In this document: positions 45,291-55,020 of the stretch, in pieces
Numbering within the stretch: position 1 is the first letter of the stretch
How the letters are laid out: each line of letters opens with the position of its first letter
NCBI GenBank assembly: GCA_039794405.1
Contig: JBDIVL010000008.1
Coordinates: 38,623-102,622 of the forward strand
From: JBDIVL01 sp039794405
Lineage (GTDB): Bacteria; Planctomycetota; Brocadiia; Brocadiales; Brocadiaceae
Length of the DNA stretch: 64,000 nt
Reading direction: 5' to 3'
Program-made: the position numbers and the translations under genes
Notes under the pieces: generated by a model
Seen by the model: only the letters and a program-made list of their open reading frames with translations
The model's database searches: none
Told to the model about the DNA's origin: nothing

Positions 45291-47735
45291 TTAGTGGAAC
45301 CCCCCATGCGGAGAACTTCCAAACGGTTTTCCATGCGGACTGGAACCCAATGGCGCTTCTTTCATTGGTGATTTTCCCGTATTCATAGGTACCTTCATTT
45401 CTGCCTCAGCAACAATCGTAGTAAAGTCCTCTTCCTTTTTCATAAGACTAGTGACTGCTTCATTATGAACAACATAAATATAATCTGAATCCCTATTTTT
45501 CACATAGTAATTTTGTGCATCCTTCTTCTTGCCAATAGAAAGGACAATGTCTCCGCTCTCTGTGCCAAGAGTAATAATCAGTTGGGGTTTGTCCAGGGAA
45601 AATGGTGTCAAATCATTCGTTTTATATTGTTCGATATAACTGCCTTTCAATTCGAAAAGATCACGGATAAAGGAATCCACTTCTCTTCCTTGAACGTCTT
45701 TCTGATCATAGTTTTTCATCTTCCAGACATTATTGATTTTCTCCAACTGGATAACTTTATCAGTGTAGTTTAATGAAAGGGTCTTTACATCCGTCCTTTC
45801 AAAACTGAGTATTCTCGTTGGCACCAGTTCAGCATTGAAATTCTTCACTTTAGGCCAGGAAAGTTCAAACACAAGGTCACTATCGCTAAACATACCATAT
45901 GAACTTACCTTATCACCATCACTAACTTTTTTACCAATAAGCAAAGTCCTCGTTTCAATAGTTTTTTCCGAAGGTTCCTTTGGTTTCAACGTTTGTCCGG
46001 GAGGCTCATACTTCTTTCTGTCCTGTTCACTGGGTACCTGTTCTATAACCTTCTCGTAAGTTACAGAAACTTTGATTTCAGGGTTAACCAACCCAAATGG
46101 CTTGAGATCTTTTGGTGCTTTCGTAATATATCTTTCTGCCTTTAAAAAGGATAAGTCCCAAATAATCTGATTAACAACTTCCGTATCTGCCACAGTTTGG
46201 ATAGGTTGAGAAAGCTCCCATTCAAACTGACCTTCTGCATCTCTTCTCTTGGTCACATCACATACAAAAGTCCGATCAGGCTTTTCAATAACGATCCTGT
46301 TGACAAGGTCTCTGTTGAAGTCACACACAAGTTTGTCCCGGAAAGCCAAAAGTGCATCACTAATTTTATCGTAAAATTCGGTTGTGGGAACAGTATAGAC
46401 CGGTTCTTCATTAACACGTTTCACATAACATTTATTACCTTCCGGTAGTTCATTACCAACATAAAACTTGGCTAACTCCTTATCTTCCTCTTTTGTAACA
46501 GAAATCTCAAAAATGGGATTTTCCAAACCATATTTGGATAAACCTGTTGGTTTATCTGAAACAAAATCATCAATTTCAAGGGTCTTAATCTTTTCAATAA
46601 AATTCTTAACAGTGTCCTGGTCTGCGTAAAGATTAACCGGCTTCGTGATTACCCAATCCAGGTCTAAAGACTTTTCGATAACTATTACATCAGAGGGAGT
46701 TTTGATTTCCAATTTATTTATACCATACATTCCGATAGAATCGAACCTGACAACCTTCTTATCCCTCAAGTCATTAGGCTTCTTGCTTAAATCCATAAGA
46801 ATGGTATCTTTCAGAAAGAAAATCGTGGGTTCGTCTCCGCGCTTCACATAGACCTTATTATCCAATGAATGACCAAACATAACCGATTGAGTAACACCTT
46901 TTTCACTAAGAGAAACGGTAAAAAGAGGGGTATTCAATCCATATTTAACCAAATCCGTTGACTCTTCTGTAATGAAGTCCGTTTTTTCAACCTGCAAACT
47001 CTTCAGTTTACCGAGGAGGTCTTTTATCTTTTCCATATCTGCCAAATCATTTACCGGTTCAACGAGTCGCCAGAACTTCCCCTTTTTATTACAAACAATA
47101 TTATGTTCACCAGTCTTGATCTGCAAACTCTCCACAGCTTCTTTATCAAAGGCAAAGACCCATTTGCTTCGTAAATCTATGATGCTTTTGTTTGCTTTAT
47201 CGTAAAGGGTCCCCGGTACGACAATAACCTCATCGCTCGTATCAAGCTTGATGTACACGTTATTACCTGCAGCAAGTTTTTGTCCAACCAATACGGTATA
47301 TTTATCTTTTGGTCCGGTTATCTGTATCTTATCACGTTTTGCCGGGATATCTGTATACATGGTGATTGAGGTCTTCGGGGTATCTAACCCGTAATCCTTG
47401 AGGTCGAATGGCTTATCCTCCTCTTCTTTAAAGGAACCTATTTTACTCATAAACTCAAAGTCCGAGAGTATACTATTTACCTCAGAATTGTCTGCGCGGA
47501 GTTTTAACGGTTCAACAATATGCCAAAAGTCATTTTCTGCCTTTTCCAAAACAATCTTGCCATTTTCGTTATTCAATTCGATCTTCTTAACTATAGATGA
47601 CTTGAAATCCGGAATTACCTTTTTCTGCAGCCTGTCCCATTCTTCCCGGGGTAATTGTTTCTTTTCATAAAGGAAGATATATGAGATACCGATAATAGCT
47701 ACAACTAAAAGGATAATGGTTGTTTTCAGTTTCAT
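45291..47735 (-). CDS. DUF4340 repeat protein of the gliding-type ABC cluster
   Basis: 814 residues with one N-terminal membrane helix (residues 5-23), then five tandem DUF4340-like units of ~155 residues. Each ends with a variant of the K/F-[YF]-[GS]-L-[DNE]-x-P motif: KDYGLDTPKTSI, VKYGLNTPLFTV, SKYGLENPIFEI, KPFGLVNPEIKV and TPFSLDKPQLII. The C-terminal tail is Pro/Gly/His-rich (GSSPHGKPFGSSPHG). DUF4340 proteins accompany gldA/F/G in many phyla. The function is unknown, and a periplasmic partner of the ABC system is likely. It is the last gene of the set gldA-gldF-gldG-this, 169 bases after gldG. Confidence 0.85.
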   Translation of the reverse strand: MKLKTTIILLVVAIIGISYIFLYEKKQLPREEWDRLQKKVIPDFKSSIVKKIELNNENGKIVLEKAENDFWHIVEPLKLRADNSEVNSILSDFEFMSKIGSFKEEEDKPFDLKDYGLDTPKTSITMYTDIPAKRDKIQITGPKDKYTVLVGQKLAAGNNVYIKLDTSDEVIVVPGTLYDKANKSIIDLRSKWVFAFDKEAVESLQIKTGEHNIVCNKKGKFWRLVEPVNDLADMEKIKDLLGKLKSLQVEKTDFITEESTDLVKYGLNTPLFTVSLSEKGVTQSVMFGHSLDNKVYVKRGDEPTIFFLKDTILMDLSKKPNDLRDKKVVRFDSIGMYGINKLEIKTPSDVIVIEKSLDLDWVITKPVNLYADQDTVKNFIEKIKTLEIDDFVSDKPTGLSKYGLENPIFEISVTKEEDKELAKFYVGNELPEGNKCYVKRVNEEPVYTVPTTEFYDKISDALLAFRDKLVCDFNRDLVNRIVIEKPDRTFVCDVTKRRDAEGQFEWELSQPIQTVADTEVVNQIIWDLSFLKAERYITKAPKDLKPFGLVNPEIKVSVTYEKVIEQVPSEQDRKKYEPPGQTLKPKEPSEKTIETRTLLIGKKVSDGDKVSSYGMFSDSDLVFELSWPKVKNFNAELVPTRILSFERTDVKTLSLNYTDKVIQLEKINNVWKMKNYDQKDVQGREVDSFIRDLFELKGSYIEQYKTNDLTPFSLDKPQLIITLGTESGDIVLSIGKKKDAQNYYVKNRDSDYIYVVHNEAVTSLMKKEEDFTTIVAEAEMKVPMNTGKSPMKEAPLGSSPHGKPFGSSPHGGFH

Positions 47736-47848
47736 AACTTAATTCTTTCCTCCGACGTAGAGTATAATATGGTCAACCTTCATTGTTATATAAATACATT
47801 GAGTCTTCAACAACGGTTTATTTTCCTACAAAAAGAATGTAATTCAGT

Positions 47849-47874
47849 TAGGGGCACGCAGCAACGTGCCCCTA
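47849..47874. repeat. Hairpin repeat between gldG and the DUF4340 gene
   Basis: TAGGGGCACG and CGTGCCCCTA form a perfect 10-bp stem with a 6-base loop. GTAGGGGCACG-type hairpins are common dispersed repeats in bacteria. Confidence 0.65.
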
Positions 47875-47904
47875 CATCAGAATTCCTTAACATGTACCTC
47901 AATA

Positions 47905-49611
47905 TTATCGACGCCTCTTCCACCAAACGATACTGCCGACAACGATCGGCACTACCGGGATTCCTGCAATTGAAGCCCAGAATATAACCTTCATTTGAAC
48001 CGGACTAATCGTTGCCTTGCGGAAATCAGGTGGCTTGGCGGAAATTCCCAATTGTTTTTCCTTCTTGGCCAGCCAGTTAATAGCATTACGGAATAAATCT
48101 GTATTTCCAGGATTTTCTATGTATTCATTCGTAGCAAAATTCACATCTCCAAGGACAACCAACCGTGCGCCCTGGGGTTTGGCCTTTGGATCATTGGCAA
48201 ACTCAGGATGCGACTGGGTAACACTCTTGGGTAATTCCTTTACCTCAGAAGCAACAGCCATAGCAACTGGCCCGTGCAAATCAACATCTATATTAAATTC
48301 GGGTTTAGTTTGCCTCAAATTTTCAACGTCAGTCTCTCCCCACGACCCTTCAGGAGCACGCATCAGTACGACTGCCTGGTAAGGCATCTGATCATTAGCA
48401 GGCGCCGCATCGACGGAACATGCACCAAAGAGAATGGTATTGTAGCCCTTCAGATCATCAGTAATCTTATGATCAGCATATTCGTCCTTCCCTACATAAA
48501 TTTCAGCAAGGGTCTGCATACCAAAAAGAGGCATATTAACCCTATTATAAACGACGACATCATCACGTACTATGATACCGTATTCCGCCATAAGGGTCTT
48601 AAACCCTGTGGGGGCATTTGGATTAACCGCCGGCTCCAGCATAAGGAGAAGTTTTCCCCTGCCTTCGAGATAATTACGGATAATATTTAATTCTTCTGTC
48701 AGGTAAGCCTTGGTAGGTCCGGCAACTACCAGCACCTCACAATCATCCGGAATCTTTTTTGTCGTTAAAATATCAAGAGGAGCTATACGGCAGTTATCAC
48801 GTTTAAGGGCATTAGCAATACCGGAAATTCCTGAGCGATCATAATCTTCAAATTGCCGCTCACCATGACCGGTAACAAAATAAACAGCCGTTTGTTCCTC
48901 CTGGGTCACATTAAGAATGGCTTCCGTAAAGGCCTCTTCACCCTTAAATTTAAAAGGATATTGTCTTTCGATAACCTCACTTTGCGGTACATGTTTACTG
49001 TGGTCTCCGCACTCAAATACAACGGTATTCATCTGGAGGTCATCTATTCTAAGACGTTTCGCCAGTTCCTCAACCTTGGTACGATTTCTCAATGGATCAA
49101 TACTCTCTACCTTAACTTTATCCGAATGGTAGGCATACTCCTTTAAAATATCTACAATCTGTTCATAAAACAACTCACCGGGATTAAAGAGGGTAGTAAC
49201 AACAACAGGTTTATCGAGGCTTTTAATGATATTTTTCGTTTTCTGTGAAAGGGAGTATTTCCCGGTAAGAGTAAGATCAAAACGCTCGTAATGCCGATTA
49301 TTTAAAAACCCGATAACCGCAAAAATACAAGCTGCAAAAACAGACATAACTGCGACGTTGGTACCAACTAATGCTTTCCTTTTCGATGCCTCAGATGAGA
49401 ACCATTTATTTCGAATGGCAGTGGCCAGACTAAAACCAATAATAACCCCTCCGCCGATACCAATAGGGATAAGAGAAGATAGTCCCCATGAATTAAAGAT
49501 TCTTGATACGCCGAAACCAGCAACAACGGCAATAATACCTGCCAGGATAATATATCCACTAAATTGATCAAACCAATTATTCTTTTTTTTGTTCAAGGTG
49601 CTCATCTCCAT
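47905..49611 (-). CDS. GldG-like ABC transporter auxiliary protein
   Basis: 568 residues. Two N-terminal membrane helices (about 15-32 and 36-58) and a third at 75-97, a long extracytoplasmic GldG-type domain (YFVTGHGERQFEDY, LLMLEPAVNPNAPTGFKTL), and one C-terminal helix ending in WWKRRR. It belongs to the ABC_transp_aux family. It overlaps gldF by ten bases, so it is made together with the permease. In Bacteroidetes GldG belongs to the gliding system. Outside that phylum the complex has no proven role and motility should not be inferred. Confidence 0.85.
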   Translation of the reverse strand: MEMSTLNKKKNNWFDQFSGYIILAGIIAVVAGFGVSRIFNSWGLSSLIPIGIGGGVIIGFSLATAIRNKWFSSEASKRKALVGTNVAVMSVFAACIFAVIGFLNNRHYERFDLTLTGKYSLSQKTKNIIKSLDKPVVVTTLFNPGELFYEQIVDILKEYAYHSDKVKVESIDPLRNRTKVEELAKRLRIDDLQMNTVVFECGDHSKHVPQSEVIERQYPFKFKGEEAFTEAILNVTQEEQTAVYFVTGHGERQFEDYDRSGISGIANALKRDNCRIAPLDILTTKKIPDDCEVLVVAGPTKAYLTEELNIIRNYLEGRGKLLLMLEPAVNPNAPTGFKTLMAEYGIIVRDDVVVYNRVNMPLFGMQTLAEIYVGKDEYADHKITDDLKGYNTILFGACSVDAAPANDQMPYQAVVLMRAPEGSWGETDVENLRQTKPEFNIDVDLHGPVAMAVASEVKELPKSVTQSHPEFANDPKAKPQGARLVVLGDVNFATNEYIENPGNTDLFRNAINWLAKKEKQLGISAKPPDFRKATISPVQMKVIFWASIAGIPVVPIVVGSIVWWKRRR

Positions 49612-50312
49612 CTCCTGCTCTCAACAATACGCACGACTATAAATATGAGTAAAGCGGTAAAGCTAACGTAATAAATTACATCTCTTGTATCTATTATTCC
49701 CTTTGTAAATGTATCCCAATGATCATAGGTACCAATATATCTCAAACTACTATAAAACCATCCTTCATTCCCTGAGCTGGCTAAACCAATGACCAGTAAT
49801 ATAAGGAGTGCAACGATCCCAATAACGGCAGCGACAATTTGATTTTTCGTAATGGCAGATACCAGAAGCCCTATGGATACAAAGAGTCCGCCCATTAATA
49901 TGATGCCGACGTAACTGGCAATAATCGCACCATAATCAGGAGAACCAACCCAGGCTAAGAATATGATATAAAAGGCTGTTGGAACAACCATGATGTTGTA
50001 TAACGCCCAAGCCGATAAAAACTTCCCAAACACCACTTCGAAATCTGTGATAGGTGCAGTCATAAGAGGTTCAATAGTACCTGTTTTGTTCTCCTCAGCT
50101 AATAATCTCATCGTAATAACAGGTGTCAGGATGGAAAGGATAAATTGTGTATAAGCTAAACTGTATCGCAACGTAGTCTCTTGAGTTATTCCAAGCATCA
50201 CAGAAAAGAAATAACCAGAAAAGACCGTAAATACCGCAATTACAACATATGCAATTGGCGATAGGAAGTAATTGTTAATTTCTCTTTGAAATATAGTGCA
50301 CACGCTTGTCAT
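49602..50312 (-). CDS. ABC transporter permease, GldF-like
   Basis: 236 residues with six hydrophobic helices, ABC-2 type. Typical segment LAEENKTGTIEPLMTAPITD (residues ~70-90) precedes the coupling helix, as in GldF/NosY permeases. It begins one base after the ATPase gene ends and overlaps the GldG-like gene by ten. Membrane part of the exporter-like complex. Substrate unknown. Confidence 0.87.
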   Translation of the reverse strand: MTSVCTIFQREINNYFLSPIAYVVIAVFTVFSGYFFSVMLGITQETTLRYSLAYTQFILSILTPVITMRLLAEENKTGTIEPLMTAPITDFEVVFGKFLSAWALYNIMVVPTAFYIIFLAWVGSPDYGAIIASYVGIILMGGLFVSIGLLVSAITKNQIVAAVIGIVALLILLVIGLASSGNEGWFYSSLRYIGTYDHWDTFTKGIIDTRDVIYYVSFTALLIFIVVRIVESRRWR

Positions 50313-51257
50313 TTATATCGTCACCTCCTGTTCTTGCGTAGTAATCTGGTGGAATATTTCTTCTAAAGTAACAGGCGCCTGTTTCATCTCTCGAATAACT
50401 CCACTATTTTTTACAATATTTGAAAAGATATCTTCCCGAATATCCATACCGCCTTCCGCCTCCACAGTATAATTATTAACCCCACCGTTCCCCTGCCACA
50501 CAACTTTTTTCACACCTCTGATCGTAGATAAAGTGTTTTTAATTTTTTCCCCGTCTCCGCGTACTTCCAGGAGAATATTATTTCCGGACCTAAGCTGATG
50601 GGCAAGATTCAACGGAGTGTCCATAGCAACAATCTTACCTTTATTAATAATAATCACACGACCACAAATCATTTCAACTTCAGGAAGGATATGGGTGGAG
50701 AGTAATATGGTATGTTTTTCACCTAATTCTTTTATTAATTGTCTGACTTGCCGTATCTGATTAGGATCGAGTCCAATCGTTGGTTCATCAAGGATCAATA
50801 TCTTCGGATCATGGACAAGGGTATCGGCCAAACCAACCCTCTGGCGGTACCCTTTGGAAAGTGTACCAATAATCTGATCTTTTACTTCAACGATCCTGCA
50901 TTTTTCAATCGATTCTCCAATCTTCTTTTTCCGTTCACGATATGGTACCTTTTTTAGTTTCGCACGGAACGAGAGGTATTCGCTAACCCGCATTTCAGGA
51001 TAGAGGGGTACGTTTTCCGGTAAATAACCTATCTGCCTGCGCACATCTATCGAATCACGGAAGACATCATAACCTGCAACTGTAGCAGAACCGGAAGTTG
51101 CCGGCATATAGCCGGTTAAGATACGCATGGTGGTGGTCTTACCTGCCCCATTAGGTCCTAAGAGCCCCAGGATTTCACCCTGATGAACTTCAAACGAAAT
51201 ATCATTTACTGCATACACATCTGCATAACGTTTTGCCAAATGGTCAACTTTAATCAT
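50313..51257 (-). CDS. ABC transporter ATP-binding protein, GldA-like
   Basis: 314 residues. Walker A GPNGAGKTTT (residues ~36-45), Q-loop region GYLPENVPLYPEMRV, signature LSKGYRQRVGLA, Walker B ILILDEPTIGLDP and switch STHILPEVE. The C-terminal ~90-residue extension is typical of GldA and DrrA-type ATPases. First gene of the four-gene minus-strand operon. Provides energy to the GldF-like permease. Confidence 0.9.
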   Translation of the reverse strand: MIKVDHLAKRYADVYAVNDISFEVHQGEILGLLGPNGAGKTTTMRILTGYMPATSGSATVAGYDVFRDSIDVRRQIGYLPENVPLYPEMRVSEYLSFRAKLKKVPYRERKKKIGESIEKCRIVEVKDQIIGTLSKGYRQRVGLADTLVHDPKILILDEPTIGLDPNQIRQVRQLIKELGEKHTILLSTHILPEVEMICGRVIIINKGKIVAMDTPLNLAHQLRSGNNILLEVRGDGEKIKNTLSTIRGVKKVVWQGNGGVNNYTVEAEGGMDIREDIFSNIVKNSGVIREMKQAPVTLEEIFHQITTQEQEVTI

Positions 51258-51758
51258 ATCAGGAAATCCCCCCTTATCGTGTTGTCTTGTAAAGATTTCT
51301 TTTTCAGCAAGTTTTTATCCTCCATTCCTTAAAATTATAGCACTGATACTTGGGCTGAGGGCCTATTGTTCTGGATTATCTCTAAAACGTATATTACTTT
51401 ACATGTATGAATTGAAGAAAAACCAAATCGTATTTATTGTGATGCAATATCTTGGGTGGGTGATTGAGAATGTTGTTAATACATCATGATTTCTTACCTA
51501 GCTACAATTGAATTCCATATCTATTGATACCTATGTTTCCTCATGTTAGACATCCCCTTGCATCTATAAATTACCATAAGAATACTTCATTGCAAGCAGG
51601 TAAGCCACGACGCTAGCACAGCAAAGAAAGAGGAGCTGTTTTAGCGATTGGCCCTGGTTATCGCTATCACCCTTGCAATGACATCTTTATTTTTGTTATC
51701 CGTTTTGTCCTAATATATATACGGATATATATTAGGAGAATAATGATAATTTATAAGA
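51258..51758. other. 501-bp intergenic region between the gld operon and rpoZ
   Basis: No gene visible. It contains the rpoZ 3' palindrome (51709-51736) and AT-rich DNA upstream of the ABC operon, with no clear consensus promoter. Confidence 0.5.
51709..51736. repeat. Perfect AT-rich palindrome after rpoZ
   Basis: CCTAATATATAT and ATATATATTAGG form a 12-bp perfect stem with the 4-base loop ACGG, 22 bases after the rpoZ stop. It may be a terminator, though no T-tract follows on either strand. Confidence 0.6.
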
Positions 51759-52022
51759 CTATGATTTCTTAGTATCTTCCGGTATTTTAGGCTCTGAAAC
51801 CTGTGGTGGTTGTGCGCCACCTTCCTTCAACTTGATCTTTCCTTCCATCAGCTCTAAAAATGCAATTTGTACAGGATCATCAATCTCTGTGTCTACAAAT
51901 ACAGGCGCCTTCTTTATAATTTGCCTTGCCCGGCTCACAATCAATGTCGTAAGCCGTAGTGAACCACCAACTTTACCGGAAAACTCATCGATACTCTTAT
52001 AAATGTTTACATTAACACTCAT
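51759..52022 (-). CDS. rpoZ: DNA-directed RNA polymerase omega subunit
   Basis: 87 residues. The segment GGSLRLTTLIVSRARQIIKKAP followed by DDPVQIAFLELMEGKI matches the omega fold (R-[FL]-x-L-x3-A-x-R-A-R and the EI-x-EGKI region). The charged Pro-rich tail (PPQVSEPKIPEDTKKS) is variable. Omega stabilises the RNA polymerase beta' subunit. Monocistronic with its own promoter. Identification relies on short motifs but fits well. Confidence 0.8.
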   Translation of the reverse strand: MSVNVNIYKSIDEFSGKVGGSLRLTTLIVSRARQIIKKAPVFVDTEIDDPVQIAFLELMEGKIKLKEGGAQPPQVSEPKIPEDTKKS

Positions 52023-52115
52023 AGTAAAATATATGTTCCCAAAATTATGATTGAAGATAAAATTTTATGAAAGAACACTGGAAATAAATACGATAATGAT
52101 ATTATAAAACTGTAT

Positions 52116-52143
52116 ATAGTATACTCAATCTCTTTTTTGTCAA
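52116..52143 (-). promoter_or_regulatory. Promoter of rpoZ
   Basis: TTGACA (52143-52138), a 16-base spacer and TACTAT (52121-52116), inside an AT-rich stretch. Predicted leader of about 85 bases. Confidence 0.6.
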
Positions 52144-52167
52144 GAGAAAATAGTCTGTAAAAATTTC

Positions 52168-52197
52168 TTGAGAAATAACTTTTACCTGTGATAATAT
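52168..52197 (+). promoter_or_regulatory. Probable promoter of cysK-cysE
   Basis: TTGAGA (52168-52173), an 18-base spacer and TAATAT (52192-52197), about 60 bases before the cysK ATG. It diverges from the rpoZ promoter. Confidence 0.45.
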
Positions 52198-52260
52198 ATG
52201 CACTTTATATTGCATGTAAAGAACGTATCTTTATACCATGAATTTTGGTGAGAGGGAGAT

Positions 52261-53190
52261 ATGGCAAGGATATATGAGGATATAACGAAGACGATTGGCA
52301 ATACACCGCTCGTTAAGTTAAACCAGATAACGAAGGGATTAGGATCTACGGTGGTTGCCAAATTAGAGTCATTTAATCCTATGGCCAGCGTAAAAGATCG
52401 TATTGGAATAGCAATGATTGAAGCGGCAGAAAAAGCTGGATTGATTGAGAAAGACACCATTATTATAGAGCCCACCTCAGGTAATACCGGCATTGCATTA
52501 GCCTTTGTAGCCGCTGCAAGAGGTTATAAATTAGTTTTAACCATGCCGGACACGATGAGCATAGAACGGCGGTCACTCTTGAAGGCACTTGGCGCAGAAA
52601 TCGTATTAACACCGGGTGCCGAAGGCATGAAGGGTGCGGTAAGCAGGGCAGAGGAACTAACAAAAAACACTCCAAACTCTTTTATGCCGCAGCAATTCAA
52701 GAATCCAGCCAACCCTGAAATCCACCGCAAAACAACAGCTGAAGAAATATGGAATGATACGGATGGAAAGATTGACATTTTTATAGGGGGAGTAGGTACA
52801 GGCGGAACAATTACCGGTGTCGGCGAGGTCATCAAGAAACGAAGACCCTCGCTAAAGGTGATTGCCGTAGAACCTTCAGACTCTCCTGTACTTTCTGGTG
52901 GAAAACCGGGTCCCCATAAAATCCAGGGAATTGGCGCAGGGTTTATCCCGGATATTATCAATATGGGAGTAATTGATGAAATTATCACCGTCAAAAATGA
53001 ACAGGCATTCGCATTATCCCGTCAATTGGCACGGCAGGAAGGAATTTTAGTTGGCATTTCTTCAGGGGCTGCCGCGTATGCAGCACTACAGGTTGCGGCA
53101 AGGTCCGAGAATAAAGGAAAACTTATTGTGGTAGTATTTCCAGATACCGGTGAAAGATACCTGTCCACCGTCTTATTTAATGAATTTTAA
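52261..53190 (+). CDS. cysK: Cysteine synthase (O-acetylserine sulfhydrylase)
   Basis: PLP enzyme making L-cysteine from O-acetylserine and sulfide. 309 residues. Signatures: NPMASVKDRIG with the PLP lysine K45, the asparagine loop TSGNTGIALAF, the phosphate-binding GGVGTGGTITG, and C-terminal SSGAAAYAAL. The ATG follows GAGAGGGAGAT. It shares one base with cysE (TAATG), giving a classic cysteine biosynthesis operon and a likely CysK-CysE complex. Confidence 0.96.
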   Translation: MARIYEDITKTIGNTPLVKLNQITKGLGSTVVAKLESFNPMASVKDRIGIAMIEAAEKAGLIEKDTIIIEPTSGNTGIALAFVAAARGYKLVLTMPDTMSIERRSLLKALGAEIVLTPGAEGMKGAVSRAEELTKNTPNSFMPQQFKNPANPEIHRKTTAEEIWNDTDGKIDIFIGGVGTGGTITGVGEVIKKRRPSLKVIAVEPSDSPVLSGGKPGPHKIQGIGAGFIPDIINMGVIDEIITVKNEQAFALSRQLARQEGILVGISSGAAAYAALQVAARSENKGKLIVVVFPDTGERYLSTVLFNEF

Positions 53191-53927
53191 TGTTTGCACG
53201 TATAAAAGAGGATATCAATGCCGCCTTTCAAAACGATCCGGCTGCACGAAGCAAGCTGGAAGTGTTATTCTGTTATCCGGGAGTACATGCCCTGTGGATG
53301 TACCGGATATCTCATCTCCTTTGGAGGAAAAAATGGTTCACATTGGCACGCTTCGTTTCTCACATCAACCGGTTCCTAACAGGGGTCGAAATACATCCGG
53401 CTGCAGAAATAGGTCGGAATGTTTTCATCGACCACGGTATGGGCGTCGTTATAGGTGAAACTGCAATAGTTGGAGACGGATGCCTCATCTATAAAGGAGT
53501 TGTCCTTGGAGGTACAACTATGGAAAAGGCAAGAAGGCATCCAACTCTGGGAAAAAGGGTCATTGTAGGATCAAATGCCTGCGTATTGGGCAATATAACC
53601 ATCGGAGATTATGTCCGTATCGGTTCCGGCTCTGTTGTAATCAAAGACGTACCGCCGCATGCAACGGTAGTCGGGGTACCGGGTAGGATTATCGAGCAGC
53701 AAAAGAAGAAAAAGAATGACGAAATGTTAGACCATGGAGAACTACCTGATCCCATTGCCGAGGCGCTGAAAATTGTATTAATTGAGAACCGCAAGTTAAA
53801 AGATCGTATCAAAAAACTGGAAAAAAGTTTAGATCTCCCCAGCGAAGATAATAATTATATTTCTGAAGAAGAATCAAAAATTGCAGCGATATTTATGAAA
53901 AATTATCGAGACGGGGAAGGAATTTAG
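53190..53927 (+). CDS. cysE: Serine O-acetyltransferase
   Basis: Makes O-acetylserine from serine and acetyl-CoA, the substrate of CysK. 245 residues. N-terminal helical domain (FCYPGVHALWMYRISHLLW), left-handed beta-helix of hexapeptide repeats from about residue 70 (IDHGMGVVIGETAIVGDG, GKRVIVGSNACVLGNI) with the catalytic His in FIDHGMGV. A longer charged C-terminus than in E. coli CysE (about residues 175-245). The usual terminal Ile for CysK docking is present (EGI). Confidence 0.94.
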   Translation: MFARIKEDINAAFQNDPAARSKLEVLFCYPGVHALWMYRISHLLWRKKWFTLARFVSHINRFLTGVEIHPAAEIGRNVFIDHGMGVVIGETAIVGDGCLIYKGVVLGGTTMEKARRHPTLGKRVIVGSNACVLGNITIGDYVRIGSGSVVIKDVPPHATVVGVPGRIIEQQKKKKNDEMLDHGELPDPIAEALKIVLIENRKLKDRIKKLEKSLDLPSEDNNYISEEESKIAAIFMKNYRDGEGI

Positions 53928-54169
53928 AAGCTTATCGCCTAATCATCGACAATAGATTTCAGAAATACATAGGGTCGCGTAAGCTGTCAGCGGTCAGCTT
54001 ACCGGGACGAGTATTAATGAACACGCACCCGTCTACCCATTACTCTCCCCCTATTGTTACCAATTGGGCAGAAGCTGCAGGCTGATTGCTTTTAAAACTC
54101 TGGTTACTTTTGAAACTTGCCTCATTTGTAAAGATAAATCTTCTCTAAAGATTTTTAGAGGAACCTCCT
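53928..54169. other. Intergenic region before the DUF72 gene
   Basis: Contains an inverted repeat TAAGCTG / CAGCTTA near 53980-54001, similar to other degenerate intergenic repeats here. No gene seen. Confidence 0.4.
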
Positions 54170-54928
54170 ATTGGAAATAATGCCAGGGCATTTATAGGTA
54201 CCAGTGGTTTCATGTATGAGCACTGGGGAAATGGGGTATTTTACCCTAAGGACTTGCCAAAAGGGAAATGGCTTGGATACTATGCACAATGTTTGAATAG
54301 CGTGGAGTTAAATGTTTCCTTTTACCATTTACCTTCAGAAAACGCTTTCAAAGACTGGTATCGGAAAACACCCGGCAATTTTTCATTTGCCGTAAAAGGG
54401 AGCAGGTTCATCACTCATATAAAAAAGCTCCACGATGTAGAAAAATCACTGGAATTATTTTTCAACAGAACAAAATTTCTCAAAGAAAAATTATCAATTG
54501 TACTGTGGCAGTTACCGCCGATATTTAAAGTACATATCGACAGGTTATCAGAGTTTGTATCGCTCATAAGAAAGTTAAGCACAACCTCACAGGCGTTTGA
54601 ATTCCGAAATGAGACATGGCTTTGTGAAGATGTATATCATATATTAAAGGATGCCAACATGGCCCTTTGTATTGCTGATTGGCCAGAGTTTGTTAAAAAC
54701 GTTCCTGTACTGACTGATTTTGTATATCTCCGGCATCATAGGGCAGAACGGCATCCTCACAGAAACTGCTATTCTGACGCTGAACTTCGTATCGATGCGA
54801 AAAAAATAAAATTATGGTTGAAAGAAAGGAAAACTGTGTTTGTGTATTTTAATAACGATGAGGCTGGTTACGCAGTGAAAAACGCTATTACTCTTTCAAA
54901 ACTGATACACACAACGGAGAAAAGATAA
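54170..54928 (+). CDS. DUF72 family protein with a non-canonical or damaged start
   Basis: TIM-barrel-like DUF72 (YecE-like) protein. The family N-terminal motif GTSGF-x-Y-x-HW, found here as FIGTSGFMYEHW, begins upstream of the first in-frame ATG (54212), so a 238-residue product from that ATG would lose the first strand. The frame is open back to 54149 but has no ATG/GTG/TTG. ATT at 54170, eight bases after GAGGA, is the only plausible initiator, giving 252 residues. Alternatively one A is missing near 54176-54180, which would connect to TTG at 54171. Later features: FEFRNETWL and YLRHHRAERHPH. Function unknown. Confidence 0.75.
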   Translation: MGNNARAFIGTSGFMYEHWGNGVFYPKDLPKGKWLGYYAQCLNSVELNVSFYHLPSENAFKDWYRKTPGNFSFAVKGSRFITHIKKLHDVEKSLELFFNRTKFLKEKLSIVLWQLPPIFKVHIDRLSEFVSLIRKLSTTSQAFEFRNETWLCEDVYHILKDANMALCIADWPEFVKNVPVLTDFVYLRHHRAERHPHRNCYSDAELRIDAKKIKLWLKERKTVFVYFNNDEAGYAVKNAITLSKLIHTTEKR

Positions 54929-55020
54929 CTTCCGGGAAGAATGAAACTTCTGTCTGAAAAAATAACGTTGTCAATATACCGAAAACTTATTGAGTTTCCT
55001 CATGAAAAGGAATGTTCTGT

